Source: Halicephalobus mephisto
Lineage: Eukaryota; Nematoda; Chromadorea; Rhabditida; Panagrolaimidae
Length of the DNA: 64,000 nucleotides
Assembly (NCBI GenBank): GCA_009193035.1
Contig: SWDT01000114.1
Span: 82,930-146,929, forward strand
Direction: 5' to 3'
This document shows positions 1 to 12,944 of this stretch, in pieces (the first letter of the stretch is position 1; each line of letters begins with the position of its first letter). The notes beneath the pieces were generated by a model. It was not told the origin of the DNA, ran no database searches, and saw only the letters and a list, made by a program, of their open reading frames with translations. A program made the position numbers and the translations under genes.

Positions 1-140
1 TTCTACAATATGTGATTAACTACTGAATTAGTATCTCTCAGAACTGCACTTTTGGCTGCTTTTATATGTTTAGAGTACTGGACATTTCCTTCAAAGTAAT
101 TTCACAAAAGTTTGGTTTTTACGGTGATGTGGCTTTTTAG

Positions 141-3100
141 GCTTCGCTTTTGACTCTATCGTGACTTGTTTCGATGACGCCAGAGTGACGGTTCAGTACA
201 TTTGTCCAGCGAAAAGGGAACTTGAAATTGTTTCACTTCACGAAATTCATCCAGATGTTTTGAGTTCTGTTCACGAGAAGCTCTACGCCAAGAGTTTCCT
301 GGTTTCTGATCCGGAGAACCGATGTACCATTGCTCTAGTTAGGGATGCTTTTTTCATGGTCATTCCTATTCCGGAGAAATTAGGTCCAGAATTTTTCGAC
401 GAAGCTGAAGAAGCCACTGATCAGCAAACCAACGCCCCGAAGAAACCCCGTCCGAAGCTGTCGAATTACGAAGTGAAGTTGCATGAAGTCGACAAAAGAC
501 TCCATGATGTTTCTGATTTTATTATTCTTTCGAACCAGTATCTGCCGACTGCCGTTCTGTTGTACGAACCAAAGAAGAATTCCCCAGGGAGAGCTGCTCT
601 CGAATATGATTGTTTCTGCGTTGCTGCTGTTTCATTTGACATTAAGGAGCGTCAAACTACGGTAACTTGGGAAATTCAAGGTTTTCCAATGTCTTTACAA
701 CGGATGATCCATATTCCTGAACCTGTCAACGGAATCCTGCTCTGTGGAACAAACGAGTTGATTTATGCCCATCAATCGGCACCTACTTATGGGGTCAGTC
801 TCAATTCTAATAGTTCTGGATACTCAAAGTTCTCACTTCATGAAGCCAATGTTTGTACCGTTCTCGATGGAGTCGTCGCTGGGATCCTGAGTCCTTATGA
901 AATCCTAATCGGAAGTCGTGAAGGAGAACTCTACATTGCCACTATTGACACAGATGCCATGAATTCCGTCCGGAGTATTTCACTCCAGAAAGTCCTCGGT
1001 TTGTTTTTGTGATTTTATTCAAACAAGTTAAATTTTTCCAGATATCCCGATCCCGTCGTCAATTGTCAATTTATCTCGAGGTTACATCTATGTCGGTTCT
1101 AAAATCAACAATTGTGCCTTGTTAAAGTACAGAAAACACTCCACTACCAAGATTCTGCCGTCTGTAGAAGAAATGAAGCAGGATCCAATTGATAACCTGG
1201 ATATGCTGAACGGATATGATCCTCTGTCTGAAGAATATCAGAAAGTTGTTTCGCATTACTTTTATGGAGAAACTGACGAAGAAATAGCAATGCTAGAAGC
1301 TCCGATCAAGGAACAACAATATGATTTTGTTTTGATTCAATCTTTGTTAAACACAGCTCCATTTAAGAAAGTTGTACCGTGTATTGCTGAAGAGATGGAC
1401 GATACTTTCAAGGACTCAGTTCGCGATCAAGTTTTTGATCTTGCTGCAGCGACTGGACATGAAAAAGATGGAAAATTATTATTTATGGAAAGAACGGTAA
1501 GACCTCATATTGGAACTTCCGTACCTCTGAAGGCTCCTGTTGCTTGTACTTTTGCTGCTGGGAAAGTAGAAGGTACTCATAGATATATTTTCCTCACAAG
1601 AGAAATGGATACAGTAGTTTTGGATACGACTAAGAATTTATCTGGACATCATACAACACCATTTAATACTAATGAAGGTACTGTTGTTGCTGGAGATTTA
1701 TGTGATGGTATTGTTGTGTGTCAAATTACGGTAAAAAAACTAACACTTGTGAAAGACCATAAAGCATGTTTGGAAATGCCATTTGATTTGGATACGGATG
1801 TCTATGTTATTGATGCTGCTATTTGCGATCCTTATATTGTTGTGACTTTGAGCACAAATAAATTATTTATCGCCAAAATTTCCCTAGATTGTAATAGTGA
1901 AGTTTTACTTGATCAGGTAATGTTATTTTTTAAAGAAAAATAATATTTTTGTTTTTAGCTTCAATTTCCGCATGTTTCTGAAGTGTCTGAATTGAAAACT
2001 ACTTGTCTGGCTCTTTATGGTGATAGATCTGGTTTATTTGTTAAAAGAAAATCGGATAATTCTAATGCTTTAATTAAGCCGGTTGTTATAGCTGAAACTG
2101 ATGAAGTGGATATGGATGATGATCATGAAGATTATGATGATGATATTGGAAAGTATTTTTATGGTTCTAGAAAACAAGAATCTAATAAAGAATCAAACGT
2201 TGTTAGAAATCGACGATTAAGAACAACTGTTATTGATTGTGAATTTGATAATTGGAAACCATCTGTTGATTCGTGTGTTATGTCACCAGATAATTGTTTG
2301 AATTATTTTTTAATTTTAGCAAAAGAAGATGGAGCTTTGTATTTTTTTTCAATTCCTGATTTTGAATTGGTATTTGTTTCACCTCATACAAATTGTCTAT
2401 GGGCAACTTTGGTTGATGATCCCAAGTTTGGTTTGTATAATCCTAGTTTGGGATTTGTTCCTCCATTGGAATCTAATCAAAAAAGACCAAGACCTGTTAC
2501 TCATGAGGGATTAAGAGCCATTCAAGCGAATGTAGGTTTTAATTTAAATTTAAATTTGTTATTTTGTGTATTTTAGAGAATTTGTGAAATTGCTATATTT
2601 GGAACAGGTCCTAATGGTTGTAGACCTATTTTGGCGGTATTAGTTGATGATACAGTGACGTTTTTTGAAGCTTTTCCATTTGATAATTTCCTAGATGATC
2701 ATTTGATGATTCGATTTAAAAGATTAGAAAAACAAGTATTTGTGAGAAGAAATCCATTTGTTATGGATGACAAGAAGGGTCCTATTGAAACTATTAGTAT
2801 TGGAGTAAAAATTCGAGTACGGTATTTGAATTTTGATCCTCAATTAGGAACAATGGTTTGTTTTTTGGATTTTTGAGTTTTGATGGAAATTATGGTTTTC
2901 AGAGTAATGCTATTGTGGTGACAGGAGGATATCCAACGATTGTATATGTGGGTAATAATGGTGTTTTTTATCATCCGTTGTCAATTGATGGACCGATTGT
3001 TGCATTTTGTCATTTAACAACGTCGTCTATGATTAATGGGTTTGTTTATGTTAAAGAAAATGTACTAAGAATAGGAGAACTTTCACTTCGATATCCGAAA

Positions 3101-4477
3101 GTTGAATATGATACTCCATATCCATGTAGAATTGTGCCTATGGGAGCTAATATTAATCATATGTCGTATCTTTTACCGTTTAATTTGTTTGCTTTGGATA
3201 TTTCTAATTCGGAGGACTATAATTCTATTTGGTCGGTGAATAATGATGAATTGGTAGAACAGAAGATTACTGTATCTGAGAGATTTTTATTACCAAAACG
3301 ACAACGACATAAATTGAGGATTTATACAAGGGAGAATTATAATTTTATTCCCTTTAATGATGTTGAATTTAAAGAATTTGAATCGGTAACGGCATTGGAG
3401 GAAATTCTGATATCAGCTCTTGGATCTAAAACGGGCAAAATGAACTATATTGCTGTTGGTACTTCGTTCAATATGGGTGAAGAAGTTCCGATGAGAGGTA
3501 GACTTATTGTATATGAGATTATTGAAGTTGTTCCTGAAGCTAATATGCCAACTTCGAGATTTCGATTGAAATTGTTGGCTGAAGCAGAAGAAAAAGGTCC
3601 TATTTCAGCAATTGCTTCGACAGAAGGAATAATGTTAGTTGGTGTTGGACCTAGGATTTATTTATATACTATCAAGGATGAAGGTCTTATTGCAAGAGCA
3701 TTTTTGGATTTGCAATTTTATGTGACACAAATTTATCCTTTTAAAAGTTTGGCATTGACAATTGATATGTTTACATCTGTTCATCTTATTAGATATCAAG
3801 AGGAATTTAATGTTCTTTCACAAGTGGCGTTTGATGATAGGAAAATTTGTCCAAGAGCGAGCAGAACTGGATATATTATTAATGATGACAAGATTGCGAT
3901 TGTTTTGGGTGATTATGAAGGGAATTTACTTGTTTTAGAACATGTACCGTATTCGACGGAATCTAAATTTGCTCAAAGATTGTTGATAAAAGGTGGTATT
4001 AGAATAGGTAATGTTGTGACGAATTTGGTGAGAAGTACATGTAAGTTTTGTGGTTTTTAGATTTTAATTTTTATGGATTTTTAAGGTCATGTTGGTGATT
4101 CTATGGTTTCGCCGAATAGACAACAGCAACTTCCGCAAATGTGTATTTATAGTACTAGAGAAGGTGCTTGGGGATATGTTAGACCTGTTCCGGAGAAGTC
4201 TTATAGGAAATTATTTATGTTACAACATTTTATTGAAAATCAATTGCAACAACTTGGAGGACTTAATTCTAAAGGTGCGAGAGTTGTTAGACCACATACA
4301 ACGGGTACGGAAGTGAATTTTTCTTCGGCGAAACAATTGGTTGATGCTGATCTTATGATGCAATTTCTTGAACTGGATTCGCATGATATGGAGGAAATTT
4401 CTAGAAGATTGGGCTCGTCGAAATATCAGATGCTAGATGATTTGATTGAATTGATAAGGACATCTAGACATTTTTGA
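141..4477 (+). CDS. cpsf-1: Cleavage and polyadenylation specificity factor subunit 1 (CPSF-160), 5' end outside window
   Basis: This is the large scaffold subunit of the nuclear CPSF complex that recognises the AAUAAA signal for mRNA 3'-end cleavage and polyadenylation. Exons by splice consensus and phase are 141-998, 1042-1916, 1959-2531, 2577-2855, 2903-4040 and 4086-4477. They join to about 1371 codons, so roughly the first 90 residues of a ~1400-residue family member lie upstream. The first visible exon starts after an AG at 140 and reads FDDARVTV, matching the conserved N-terminal beta-propeller; the C-terminus ends LDDLIELIRTSRHF, typical of the CPSF_A domain. An acidic linker (DMDDDHEDYDDD, near 2115) lies in exon 3. 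All introns are 40-50 bp. Exons 1-2 up to about 1500 are visibly richer in G/C third positions than the remainder. Identity is very secure; the exon joins are consistent in phase. Confidence 0.95.
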
Positions 4478-4771
4478 GTATTTTATCATGTTAGTAGTTT
4501 TTGAATGAAAAGGTCTCAATGGGATTTATGAAGTGGGGATTTTTTATGAAGGGATTGGTTTTAGAGTTTTTAAAAACATTGGTCGACTTTGGCCTTGACA
4601 GGTCCGCTGGGGTCAGCAGCACTCGAACCCGCTTCCAATCTTCCACATTAAACATGTCCCATTTCGCTCTAAAACTTCCTGAGGATAAGAGTGGCTTTAC
4701 AACCTGGGTTTGGGCCGATGGGGATTCGGTCTGCGATACATCGGCGCCGTCTCTATCCTACAGCGGCCGAC

Positions 4772-4848
4772 GGATCTGAGCCAGAGAAAAAAGAAAAAAT
4801 ATATCACTTTGGATCCATGACGCATAACATCTAAAAAAACGCATTCTT
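4772..4848 (-). repeat. Dispersed ~77 bp repeat, inverted partner at 9217-9293
   Basis: The reverse complement of this stretch matches 9217-9293 with only about four mismatches, including the shared core GTCATGGATCCAAAGTGATA. The pair lies in opposite orientation, one just past the 3' end and one inside intron 1 of the channel gene. No terminal inverted repeat or coding capacity is seen, so it is probably a MITE or SINE fragment. Confidence 0.75.
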
Positions 4849-4877
4849 CGCCATGTGTTAATCTTGTTTTGTAATGA

Positions 4878-4883
4878 TTTATT
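4878..4883 (-). terminator. Polyadenylation signal AATAAA of the channel gene
   Basis: AATAAA on the - strand lies about 52 nt downstream of the TAA stop at 4935-4937. Confidence 0.6.
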
Positions 4884-4934
4884 AAATACAATCAACAATT
4901 CATTGGACGGAAAGTGGTAAATCCATAGATATTG

Positions 4935-7900
4935 TTAAACAAGTTTAGAAAGGACTTCTGATTCAGATGCTTCTTCGATTTTTGTTATTCTTCTTTTATT
5001 TTTGTGTTTCTTTTCTGATTTTTTAACTTTATCAGATATTTCATCTGTAGTACCGTTTTCGACGCTATTGTCATCACTAAAAAGCGTTAATAATTATGTT
5101 ATTTTAGACACAAAAGAAGGACGATAGGAAAAATATAAAATTAAAGATATATAAAATTGAAGAAATATAAAATGGAAAAAATATTAAACCAATTATGGTA
5201 TCCCAAAATCTTGCATAGTGTTGTTATTACCATGGCCTAAATGCCTAAGTTCAATCTCAAAAGCCGATTTCCACACATAATTCGTAATTGATCTCATACC
5301 TTATATTTCTTCCTTTTATATATCTTCCATCTTATATTTTTTCGTTCTTATATTTTTTCCCGTTCGCGTATATTTCTTCCGTCTTATATCTTTTTTGTTT
5401 TTATATTTTTTCCATTCGCGTATATTTCTTCCGTCTTATATATCTTCTTCTTATATTTTTTCGTCTTATATATCTTCCTCATATATTTTTTTCGTCTTAT
5501 ATATCTTCTTATATTTTTTCCGTTCACGCAAAAGAAGACTAACCTATCTTCGGATTTTCTGCACCATTTGTTTCTTGTGAATCCTCGACAACAACAGAAC
5601 CAGATAATTTCGATGATTGTCAGTAAACTGGCCCCGAGGAAAAGTCCCAGAGCTCCGCCGACGTCGCAGAAGAGGGACCAGATGGTGTAAGTCCGACTTT
5701 GTATCCAATGCTCGACGTTCATTTGGTGGAAGAACACATTCACAACCGCAAAGTTTTCCCTGAAATGGATTTCATATATCGAAATTTTGAATAAAACTTA
5801 CTTTACAAATTTAGGTCCAAATTCAAAGTTTTGCAAGTACTCTGGAAGTTCCTTGTTGAAGAGGTTGATGTAGGCCTTCTGGAAGTCGTGAATCACATCC
5901 TTGAACTCAACAGCCATGGATTTCGAAGCGTTTCTGACTTCTCCGAAAGAACATTCAACCATGTCTTTTATGAATTCAGAAAAAAGTTCCACATGATGAG
6001 AAGTGGTGTTGCTGAAGACAACGACGGATCCCACTTTGAATCCAGTCTGATCCATCAGGATTTCGTCTAGTTCGCCAATTTCCTCTTCGAGTTCAGCCAG
6101 AGTCTTCCATATCGTGTTGTCTATGTCCCTCATGATGACATTGTACCATCTTTCGTAAAAATCCTCTTCAAAAAAGTGATTTGTGGATCTTTTTTGCATT
6201 AATTTCGCCAACTTTCTTTTGTCGATTTCTCCGTTATCGTATTTCTTCATCTGATCCAGAATCCAATCCACAAGTTCTAATTCCTTTGTTAAACTCTTTG
6301 TATAGCTGTTTTCGTCGTAAATGGAGTACAATCGGAGGATGTATTCTTCGAGGAAGGAATATTGATTCAGAAGTCGGTCTACAGTATCCGGATCATAGAT
6401 CTTTTTCAAATCGCTGATCGTCCTGTAATCCATTATTGGTTCCAAAAATTTCCCATTGTTGAGTAAAAGCATTAATTTTCTCGTTTTCCTTCTTTCGCCT
6501 CCAGAAGATCTGTTATTCAGAGAGTTGAAGGCATCTGAATGCCGAACGGACATGTTCCCGAAGCATCCTACCGTATTAACCAACCGTTGATATATTCCAG
6601 TAAAATTTTCATTTCTCCATCCCCATTCAAGAACTCTGATTCTGAAAAATGCATATATGAACATTATAAAAATAAAAAATGAAATTTTGTAAAAAATTAT
6701 TTTCAGAGTTTTTAGAAATTTTCCAGATGGTTTCTAAGAAGTTTCATGGATTCTGGACATAAAAAAGATGCATTAAAATGACTTTAATGTATTAGGTATA
6801 TTGAATATAATGTATCCGATTCATTAGAGTTGTTTTAATGTATAGATATATGAAATATAACATATTCGATACATTAAAATCGTTTCAATGCATCGATATA
6901 TGAAATATAAAATATTCGATTCATTAGAGTTATTTTGATGTATTTGATATATGAAATATAACATATTCGATACATTAAAATCGTTTCAATGCATCGATAT
7001 ATGAAATGTAACATATCCGATTCATTAGAGTTGTTTTAATGTATAGATATATGAAATATAACATATTCGATTCATTAGAGTTATTTTGATGTATTTGATA
7101 TATGAAATATAACATATTCGATACATTAAAATCATTTCAGTGCATCGATATATGAAATGTAACATATTCGATACATTAAAATCGTTTCAATGCATCGATA
7201 TATGAAATGTAACATATTCGATACATTAAAGTTGTTTCAATGCATCGATATATGAAATATAACATATTCGATATATTAGAACCATTTTAATATATCAATA
7301 CATTATATACCATACACTTATGTTTGTGCATGAAAGATCCTAGAAATTTTACTGGATTCTGGATATTTTCGTAACATTTTGAAAACTTCTATGAGATTTT
7401 AGAAACCTTCGAAATTTTCTAAGCTCTGAAAGCTTCTATGAGATTACAGGAAACTCCGGAAATTCCCATAACCTCCTCAAAGATCCTACGTGATTCTAAA
7501 TTCTAGAGAATTATAAATTTTTGCAGAATTATATTTTATAAAAAATTAAATCCAACTTTTCTGCGGTCTGTGTCACTTTCGCCATTAATCTCTTGGTTCT
7601 CATCAGGATATCCTCCTGGTACTGTGCTTGATGTTCGTAAGCTTTAGCAGCTTCTGCTTTTATGAGATTTACTTGACTGTCTTTAAGAATCTGATTTTCT
7701 TTACATCGAAGGTTTTCTCCGCCACCGAATTCTCCGCTATCTTCCTGAAAATAAATTTTTTATATAAAGATTTTACTGAATTTCCACCTCTTCTTCATCG
7801 ATATCGGTTTCGTTTACAACAACTTCAGTGGTTTTATTTTTGAAATCGTTTACTTTCGGAAAAATGTTAGTTGGAAGTTCGTTCATGTCTTGCCAAGCTA

Positions 7901-10769
7901 TGTAATCGATCTCGTGACAGCTGCCCGTACAGTTACGAGCGCTGAACCCCCTATCGGACCCCCATTTGAGGACGTTAACGACACACTTGAAGTACTCCAA
8001 AACATTGCAGAACGATAGATGGTACCTAGGTTTAAGACCGAAAGCTTTCCTCATGGAGCAATTACACCGATGTTCTATCTCGTTTAAATATCTTTTGATT
8101 TTGCATGTTTTTATGTTGTCCAATTCTTCGAATTTGTGATCCTTTGAACCTTCATATTCTTCGACACAGTTGATTCCAGGGAGCTTCTGTCGGTGTTGCA
8201 TTCTGAAGGGTATGTCCATCGTGAAGCCTGGGGGGACATTGACTCCATCCAGGGCACTTGTAGGGACATCTGTCTGATTGTAGATAAGGATCTTGAATCC
8301 AGGAAGATTCGAAGTCCGAAATTTCGGATGACAACTTTCGATTCTCTCGTATCTTTCGACATTCAGAAGGAAACTCAAGGCGTGACTTGGTCCGGAACCT
8401 GTCACCATCACGGGATGGTTCGGATCCGTGTTTATCGCCCAGCAGAGACCGGTCAGAGTCCAAATTGGTTTGAAGTGGGATTTCCTGCACTTGGTTCCAT
8501 CAGGATAAGTACAGTCTATGATCATCTGTCTTTTAAAGTGTCCTGCTTTCATTAAAAAGTCCACCGCATCCATGTCCCAAACGTTCATAAAAGCCTTGTC
8601 GAAGATGTTAGATTCATCAATATCGGCCATGTTTCGCAGCTTATGCTTAGGTTTTCTGCTTTGAACAAGTGCTCCAGTCAAGTAGCTCAGTCTAAATTGA
8701 TTGTTATTGCATATCGCTACAGTAGGGAGGTTTATTTTATCCGGATACTCCGCCACAATGTTAGTTGATATTGGAGTCGTACTGTACATCACGAACTGGT
8801 TGAAGATCTGGTAAAAAGCCAGAAAAGCAAACACAATAAGTACCGTAATCCATATAAATCTGATGGCCGGATTCTTTTCGAATATATGATGAATCCCATG
8901 AATGTGGGTGTTTTCCAAGTAGTAATAATAGGTATCTTCGTCAGGAAGATGGATTTCGACTCCGTCTTTGCTTTCGGTAATAGCTATGGATCTGGCTGAG
9001 AGGGTTTCGATCGCATTATCATCGTCATCTGTCAGACTGATCCGGTTCGGAATGGTTGAAATGTTCAAAGATGGGGGTCTAAAATACTTAAATTGTTATT
9101 CTAAAAAATCCTTTGAAAAATTCAAAAGTTAATATTCACATAGGTTTTTTATAAAGTTTTTATTTTGGGGACTTTGTAATTCATCTTCAAGCTTTGTATG
9201 CAATTTAAATATTGTAAAGAATGCGTTTTTTTGGATGTTATGCGTCATGGATCCAAAGTGATATATTTTTCCTTTTTTCTCTGGCTCAAATCCGTCAATA
9301 TCCCACTCAATCTAGAGATATTTGTTAGTTACAAAAAAAGAAAATCCAAAATCGCAAAAATAAATCTGTTGCGAAATATTACATGCCACATCCAGAGGTT
9401 GTGTACCACATATGGCCTAAATTGTCCACAATGTGCTAAACATGTAGATTACTATCTCTGAGATTCCAAAACTTTTAGGATTTATCCGGAACAAGTATAC
9501 ACACAAAAAGGAACATGTTACATAATGTATAGGGATATTGAGACGGTTCTGAGATGCAAGATGGATTATATTTTAGCTATCAGTACATTGAACATAATGC
9601 GCTTGAATATGATGATCGATTTACACACCGCTATATTAGAGCTATTGTTTGTGTAGAATGGAGTACGTACAAAAACCAATACATGATATATAACGTACTG
9701 ATATATTAGAACAGTTCTGATGTATTGGATATATTACATTCAATGCATCGGCACATTAAAGATTTTTGTTCGTGTAGATTTGAAATCCTCATAACCATGC
9801 ATATATCCATAAATCTCTATCTTATTTACAGCTTTTTCCACTAATACACATAAAAAGTGCATTTTTTATGGTGTATGGGGATATTAGAACGGTTCTGATA
9901 CACGAAATATATTATATTCAATATACTAGTACACTAAGTTAATATTGGTTTATTATATTCGTTATAATGTCATGGACTGAGCTGATGCGTAAGGAAGATG
10001 AGAAATATAGCATTCTTGTTTATTGTTAACATATACTAGCAATACAGTAATAGTGACAACTATTTGTGAAAGTTGTGCTAGACTCAGCTTATATACTCAC
10101 ACATATTTTTTATACAAATGAGTATCAATCTGATTGGTCTAAGGATTGTCCGTTTTCCTCACAAGTCGGCAATATTCGATGTACCGGTACATTAAATACA
10201 GTCGAACTTGGATATAAGATATCCCCTTGGGATCGGACAAAAAGTATTTTATAAGAAAGGGTATGTTATAAGGAGTAAATATGAAGGCAAACTAACCAAA
10301 CTCATTCACACCGTATGCTGTAACAAGAGATATCTTATAGCGGGGGGTATCTTATATCCAAGTCCTACTGTATAATAGATCCGGTACATTAGAATGACCG
10401 TAATATATCTTTTTTGTGCATAAGCTGAATTTCCAGAACTTGAAGTCAGAGACTCATTCCCTAAGTTTAGAGCTAACCGAACTGAACTTAAATAATATTT
10501 CAAATATTTGTAAAATTAAAAACCGATTTCGATCATCTTCGTTTTGCAAAAAAGGATTACTGTAGTCAGAACCAACTTAATCAAGTCTTATTTCATGGTT
10601 ATGAAAGATACTTGTATCCAAAAACTGACCTTTTACGTTCATCTCTTATCGTAGAAGAACGACTAACACTGGCACTGTCGCTCGGATGTCGCGGTCTGAC
10701 GACAATCATGTTGCCTCCGGCACTGAGGGGTCGAGCTCTCCCTAGCAAGTAATCCATAGGTGTTATCAT
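4935..10769 (-). CDS. DEG/ENaC (degenerin / amiloride-sensitive Na+ channel family) subunit
   Basis: Trimeric cation-channel subunit of the plasma membrane. Exons on the - strand are 10769-10630, 9078-7788, 7744-7557, 6641-5802, 5759-5544 and 5076-4935, giving 939 codons with matching phases. The ATG at 10769 has an in-frame TGA upstream, and a possible trans-splice acceptor lies near 10810. Visible features are a cytosolic N-terminus, the conserved gating His-Gly in THIHGIHHIF (about residues 103-112), TM1 about 118-142, a Cys-rich extracellular region containing HRCNCSM, and TM2 about 854-877 with the selectivity-filter context GLFLGASLL. The last exon is a Lys/Glu-rich cytosolic tail. Exons 3-4 (about residues 478-820) insert some 340 residues between the Cys-rich region and the pre-TM2 segment, so the protein exceeds the usual 550-750 residues. 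Introns 1, 3 and 5 carry repeats. Family is certain; which degenerin orthologue is not. Confidence 0.93.
5288..5530. repeat. Pyrimidine/TATA-rich tandem repeat in channel-gene intron 5
   Basis: Irregular repetition of short units containing TATATCTTC, TTCCGTC and TTATATTTTT fills most of intron 5077-5543. Open frames across it on both strands are low-complexity artefacts. Confidence 0.75.
6780..7310. repeat. 50-bp tandem array in channel-gene intron 3
   Basis: About ten diverged copies of a 50-bp unit containing CATATTCGATACATTAAAAT and ATGCATCGATATATGAAAT. Two sub-variants (GATACATTAAAATCG and GATTCATTAGAGTT) partly alternate. Related single units occur at 9530-9770 and 9880-9960 in intron 1. 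No cas genes and no unique spacers, so this is a satellite-like array. Confidence 0.85.
9217..9293 (+). repeat. Dispersed ~77 bp repeat, inverted partner at 4772-4848
   Basis: Same element as 4772-4848 in the opposite orientation, inside intron 1 (9079-10629) of the channel gene. Nearly full-length identity implies recent movement or conversion. Confidence 0.75.
10197..10372. mobile_element. TA-flanked Tc1/mariner-type MITE, copy 1
   Basis: 176-bp element beginning TA-CAGTCGAACTTGGATATAAG and ending CTTATATCCAAGTCCTACTG-TA, so it has imperfect ~27 bp terminal inverted repeats and a TA at each end. It has no coding capacity. A second copy is at 44975-45154. It sits in intron 1 of the channel gene. 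Confidence 0.85.
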
Positions 10770-12900
10770 CTCCTTGAATGTTCAACAACGGGTTTTTAAA
10801 AGTGGAAAACTAATATTTTTAAAATTTTTCCAAAAATAAGAATTTTAAAAAATTCCGGAAAATTGAAAACACCGGAAATTACCAATAATAGCAATTAACT
10901 CTTGCCTCAGGGCTTGGGACTAATATCGAAACTAATTTTTCCGAAGCAATACGTTTTTTATTTTTTTCCGAAAATTACGGTTTTTTAAAAGCTCGAAATT
11001 AAAAAATTCCGAAAATGGATTAGTTTTAAAAAAATTTAGCTAATTTGACTCAAAAATGAGATTGAACGATTTCAAAGGTCGGGTTTTCCACATACAAAAA
11101 AATAAAAAAACGAGGATTTTCGTTCAAAAATACGCGAAAAAATTATAATATTATAAAAACAAAAAAAATTAATTAAAAATTTGTCCCGACACGAAATTCT
11201 AGAAATTTTAAGTTTTTGATAATTTAGAATTTTTTAGAAATTTTAAAATGTTTTAGAAATTTTTACAAAATTGTAATTAAAAATCATATATGAATTTTTT
11301 ACAAAATGGTCCCGAAGTGAAATTTCAAAAATTTCTAGAATCCCGATTTTTAAATAATTTCGAAAAATTTTAATAAATTCTAAAATGTTTTAAAAATTTT
11401 TGTAAAATTGTAATTAAAAATTTTTCTAGTTTAAAAATCATATATGAATTTTTTACAAAATGGTCCCAGCACGAAAATTTAAAAGTTTTAATTTTTAAAT
11501 AATTTCGAAAAATTTTAATAAATTCTAAAATGTTTTAAAAATTTTTGTAAAATTGTAATTAAAAATTTTTCTAGTTTAAAAATCATATATGAATTTTTTA
11601 CGAAATGGTCCCGAAACGAATTTCCGAAATTTTTGATTTCAGAGAGTTTCAAATTTTTCATTAGATTTCGAAATATTCTAAAAACTCCGATTTATAAAAA
11701 TTTCGAAAAATTTTATCGAATTCTAAAAACTTCAATAATTAAAAAAACAAATTTGAATTTTTTCAGTTTCACTAAAAACCACAATTTAAAAAAACAAATC
11801 TCGCCGTCAATCAAAACTGAGGACTTCAAGCATCAAAAGTCCGTTAGAGGAAAAACATCAATCTCGGATTATACCGAAAAATAAGGCCTAACTTCCGTCC
11901 AGGAGCCGTTGGACAAATTTCCAAAGTTTTTAGGTAACTTTTAGGTAAAACTGAATAGTTTAAAAAATATATTTATTTTAATTTTTAGAAAAATAAAAAA
12001 TTTTTAATTAAAATTTTTAAATAAAATTGAGTAATTTAAAAAATATTTATTTTAATTTAAAAAAAAATAAAAAATTTTTAATTAAAATTTTTAAATAAAA
12101 TTGAGTAATTTAAAAAATATTTTATTTTAATTTTAAAAAAAATAAAAAATTTTTGGTAAAATTGAATAATTTTTATTTTTATTTTAAAAAAATAAAAAAG
12201 TTCTTAAAAAATTTTAAAAATAAAAAATTTTAATTAAATTTTAAAATTTTGAACAAAAAATTAATTTTTTTAAAAATCAATAATTTTAAAATAATTTATG
12301 AAAAATTAATTTTTTGTTCGGGAGTCGTTGAAAAATTTTTTTTTTGTTTTAGTTTAATTTTGCAAAAAAAATTATTTTGCGTTATTTTTCTAAATGTTTA
12401 CACATCTCAGTCTATACTAATTTTAAAAAAATATAAAAATCCAGAAAAAATATAATTATAAAATCGAAATTAAACAAAAAAAATTTAAATTAAAAATATT
12501 TTTTAAAATTCGAAAATAAAAAATAAATTTAAAATGAATTTAAAAAAATAAAAATTTGTCAAATTTAAAGTTATTTTTTAAAAATATTTCAAAATTTAAA
12601 TTTTTTAAGTTTTTTAAAATTTTATTTTTTTTTCAATTTTAATTTTTTTAATTTCAAAATTTAATTATTTTTCAAATTTTATTTTTTTAAAGTTTTAAAT
12701 TTTATAAATTTCAAAATTTAAATTTTTCAAGTTTTTTAAAATTTTATTTTTTTAATTTCAAAATTTAATTATTTTTCAATTTTAATTTTTTTAAAGTTTT
12801 AAATTTTATAAATTTTAAAATTTAAATTTTTTAAGTTTTTTAAAATTTAATTTTAAAAATTTTTTTGGAAATTTAAGATTTTGAAAATTTTTGAAAAATA
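10770..12900. other. Gene-free AT-rich DNA with tandem repeats
   Basis: Very low complexity. 11210-11640 holds three copies of a ~147-bp unit containing AAATCATATATGAATTTTTTA and TGGTCCCGA; 11940-12250 repeats a TTTTTAATTAAAATTTTTAAAT unit in part. 11800-11930 is slightly GC-richer but has no convincing frame. Nothing else recognised. Confidence 0.6.
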
Positions 12901-12944
12901 AATTTTGACTAAAATTCGTTGTAGATTTTGTGAAAATAAAGTAC

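Larger units (their letters stand above)
4478..4934. other. Intergenic region between convergent genes
   Basis: The cpsf-1 and channel genes converge here. 4580-4770 is GC-richer than its surroundings and has no stable reading frame or homology that I recognise. It is followed by the repeat at 4772-4848. No AATAAA is evident directly after the cpsf-1 stop. Confidence 0.6.

Noticed and set aside
4580..4680. tRNA-like B-box (GGGTTCGAGTGC on the - strand)
   Set aside because: No A-box, anticodon stem or acceptor stem could be folded around it.
6780..7310. Regular 50-bp repeats as a CRISPR-like array
   Set aside because: Units are contiguous and diverged, with no unique spacers and a eukaryotic intronic context.
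8152..8555. Overlapping frames on both strands inside the channel gene
   Set aside because: Shadows of the DEG/ENaC coding exon 9078-7788.
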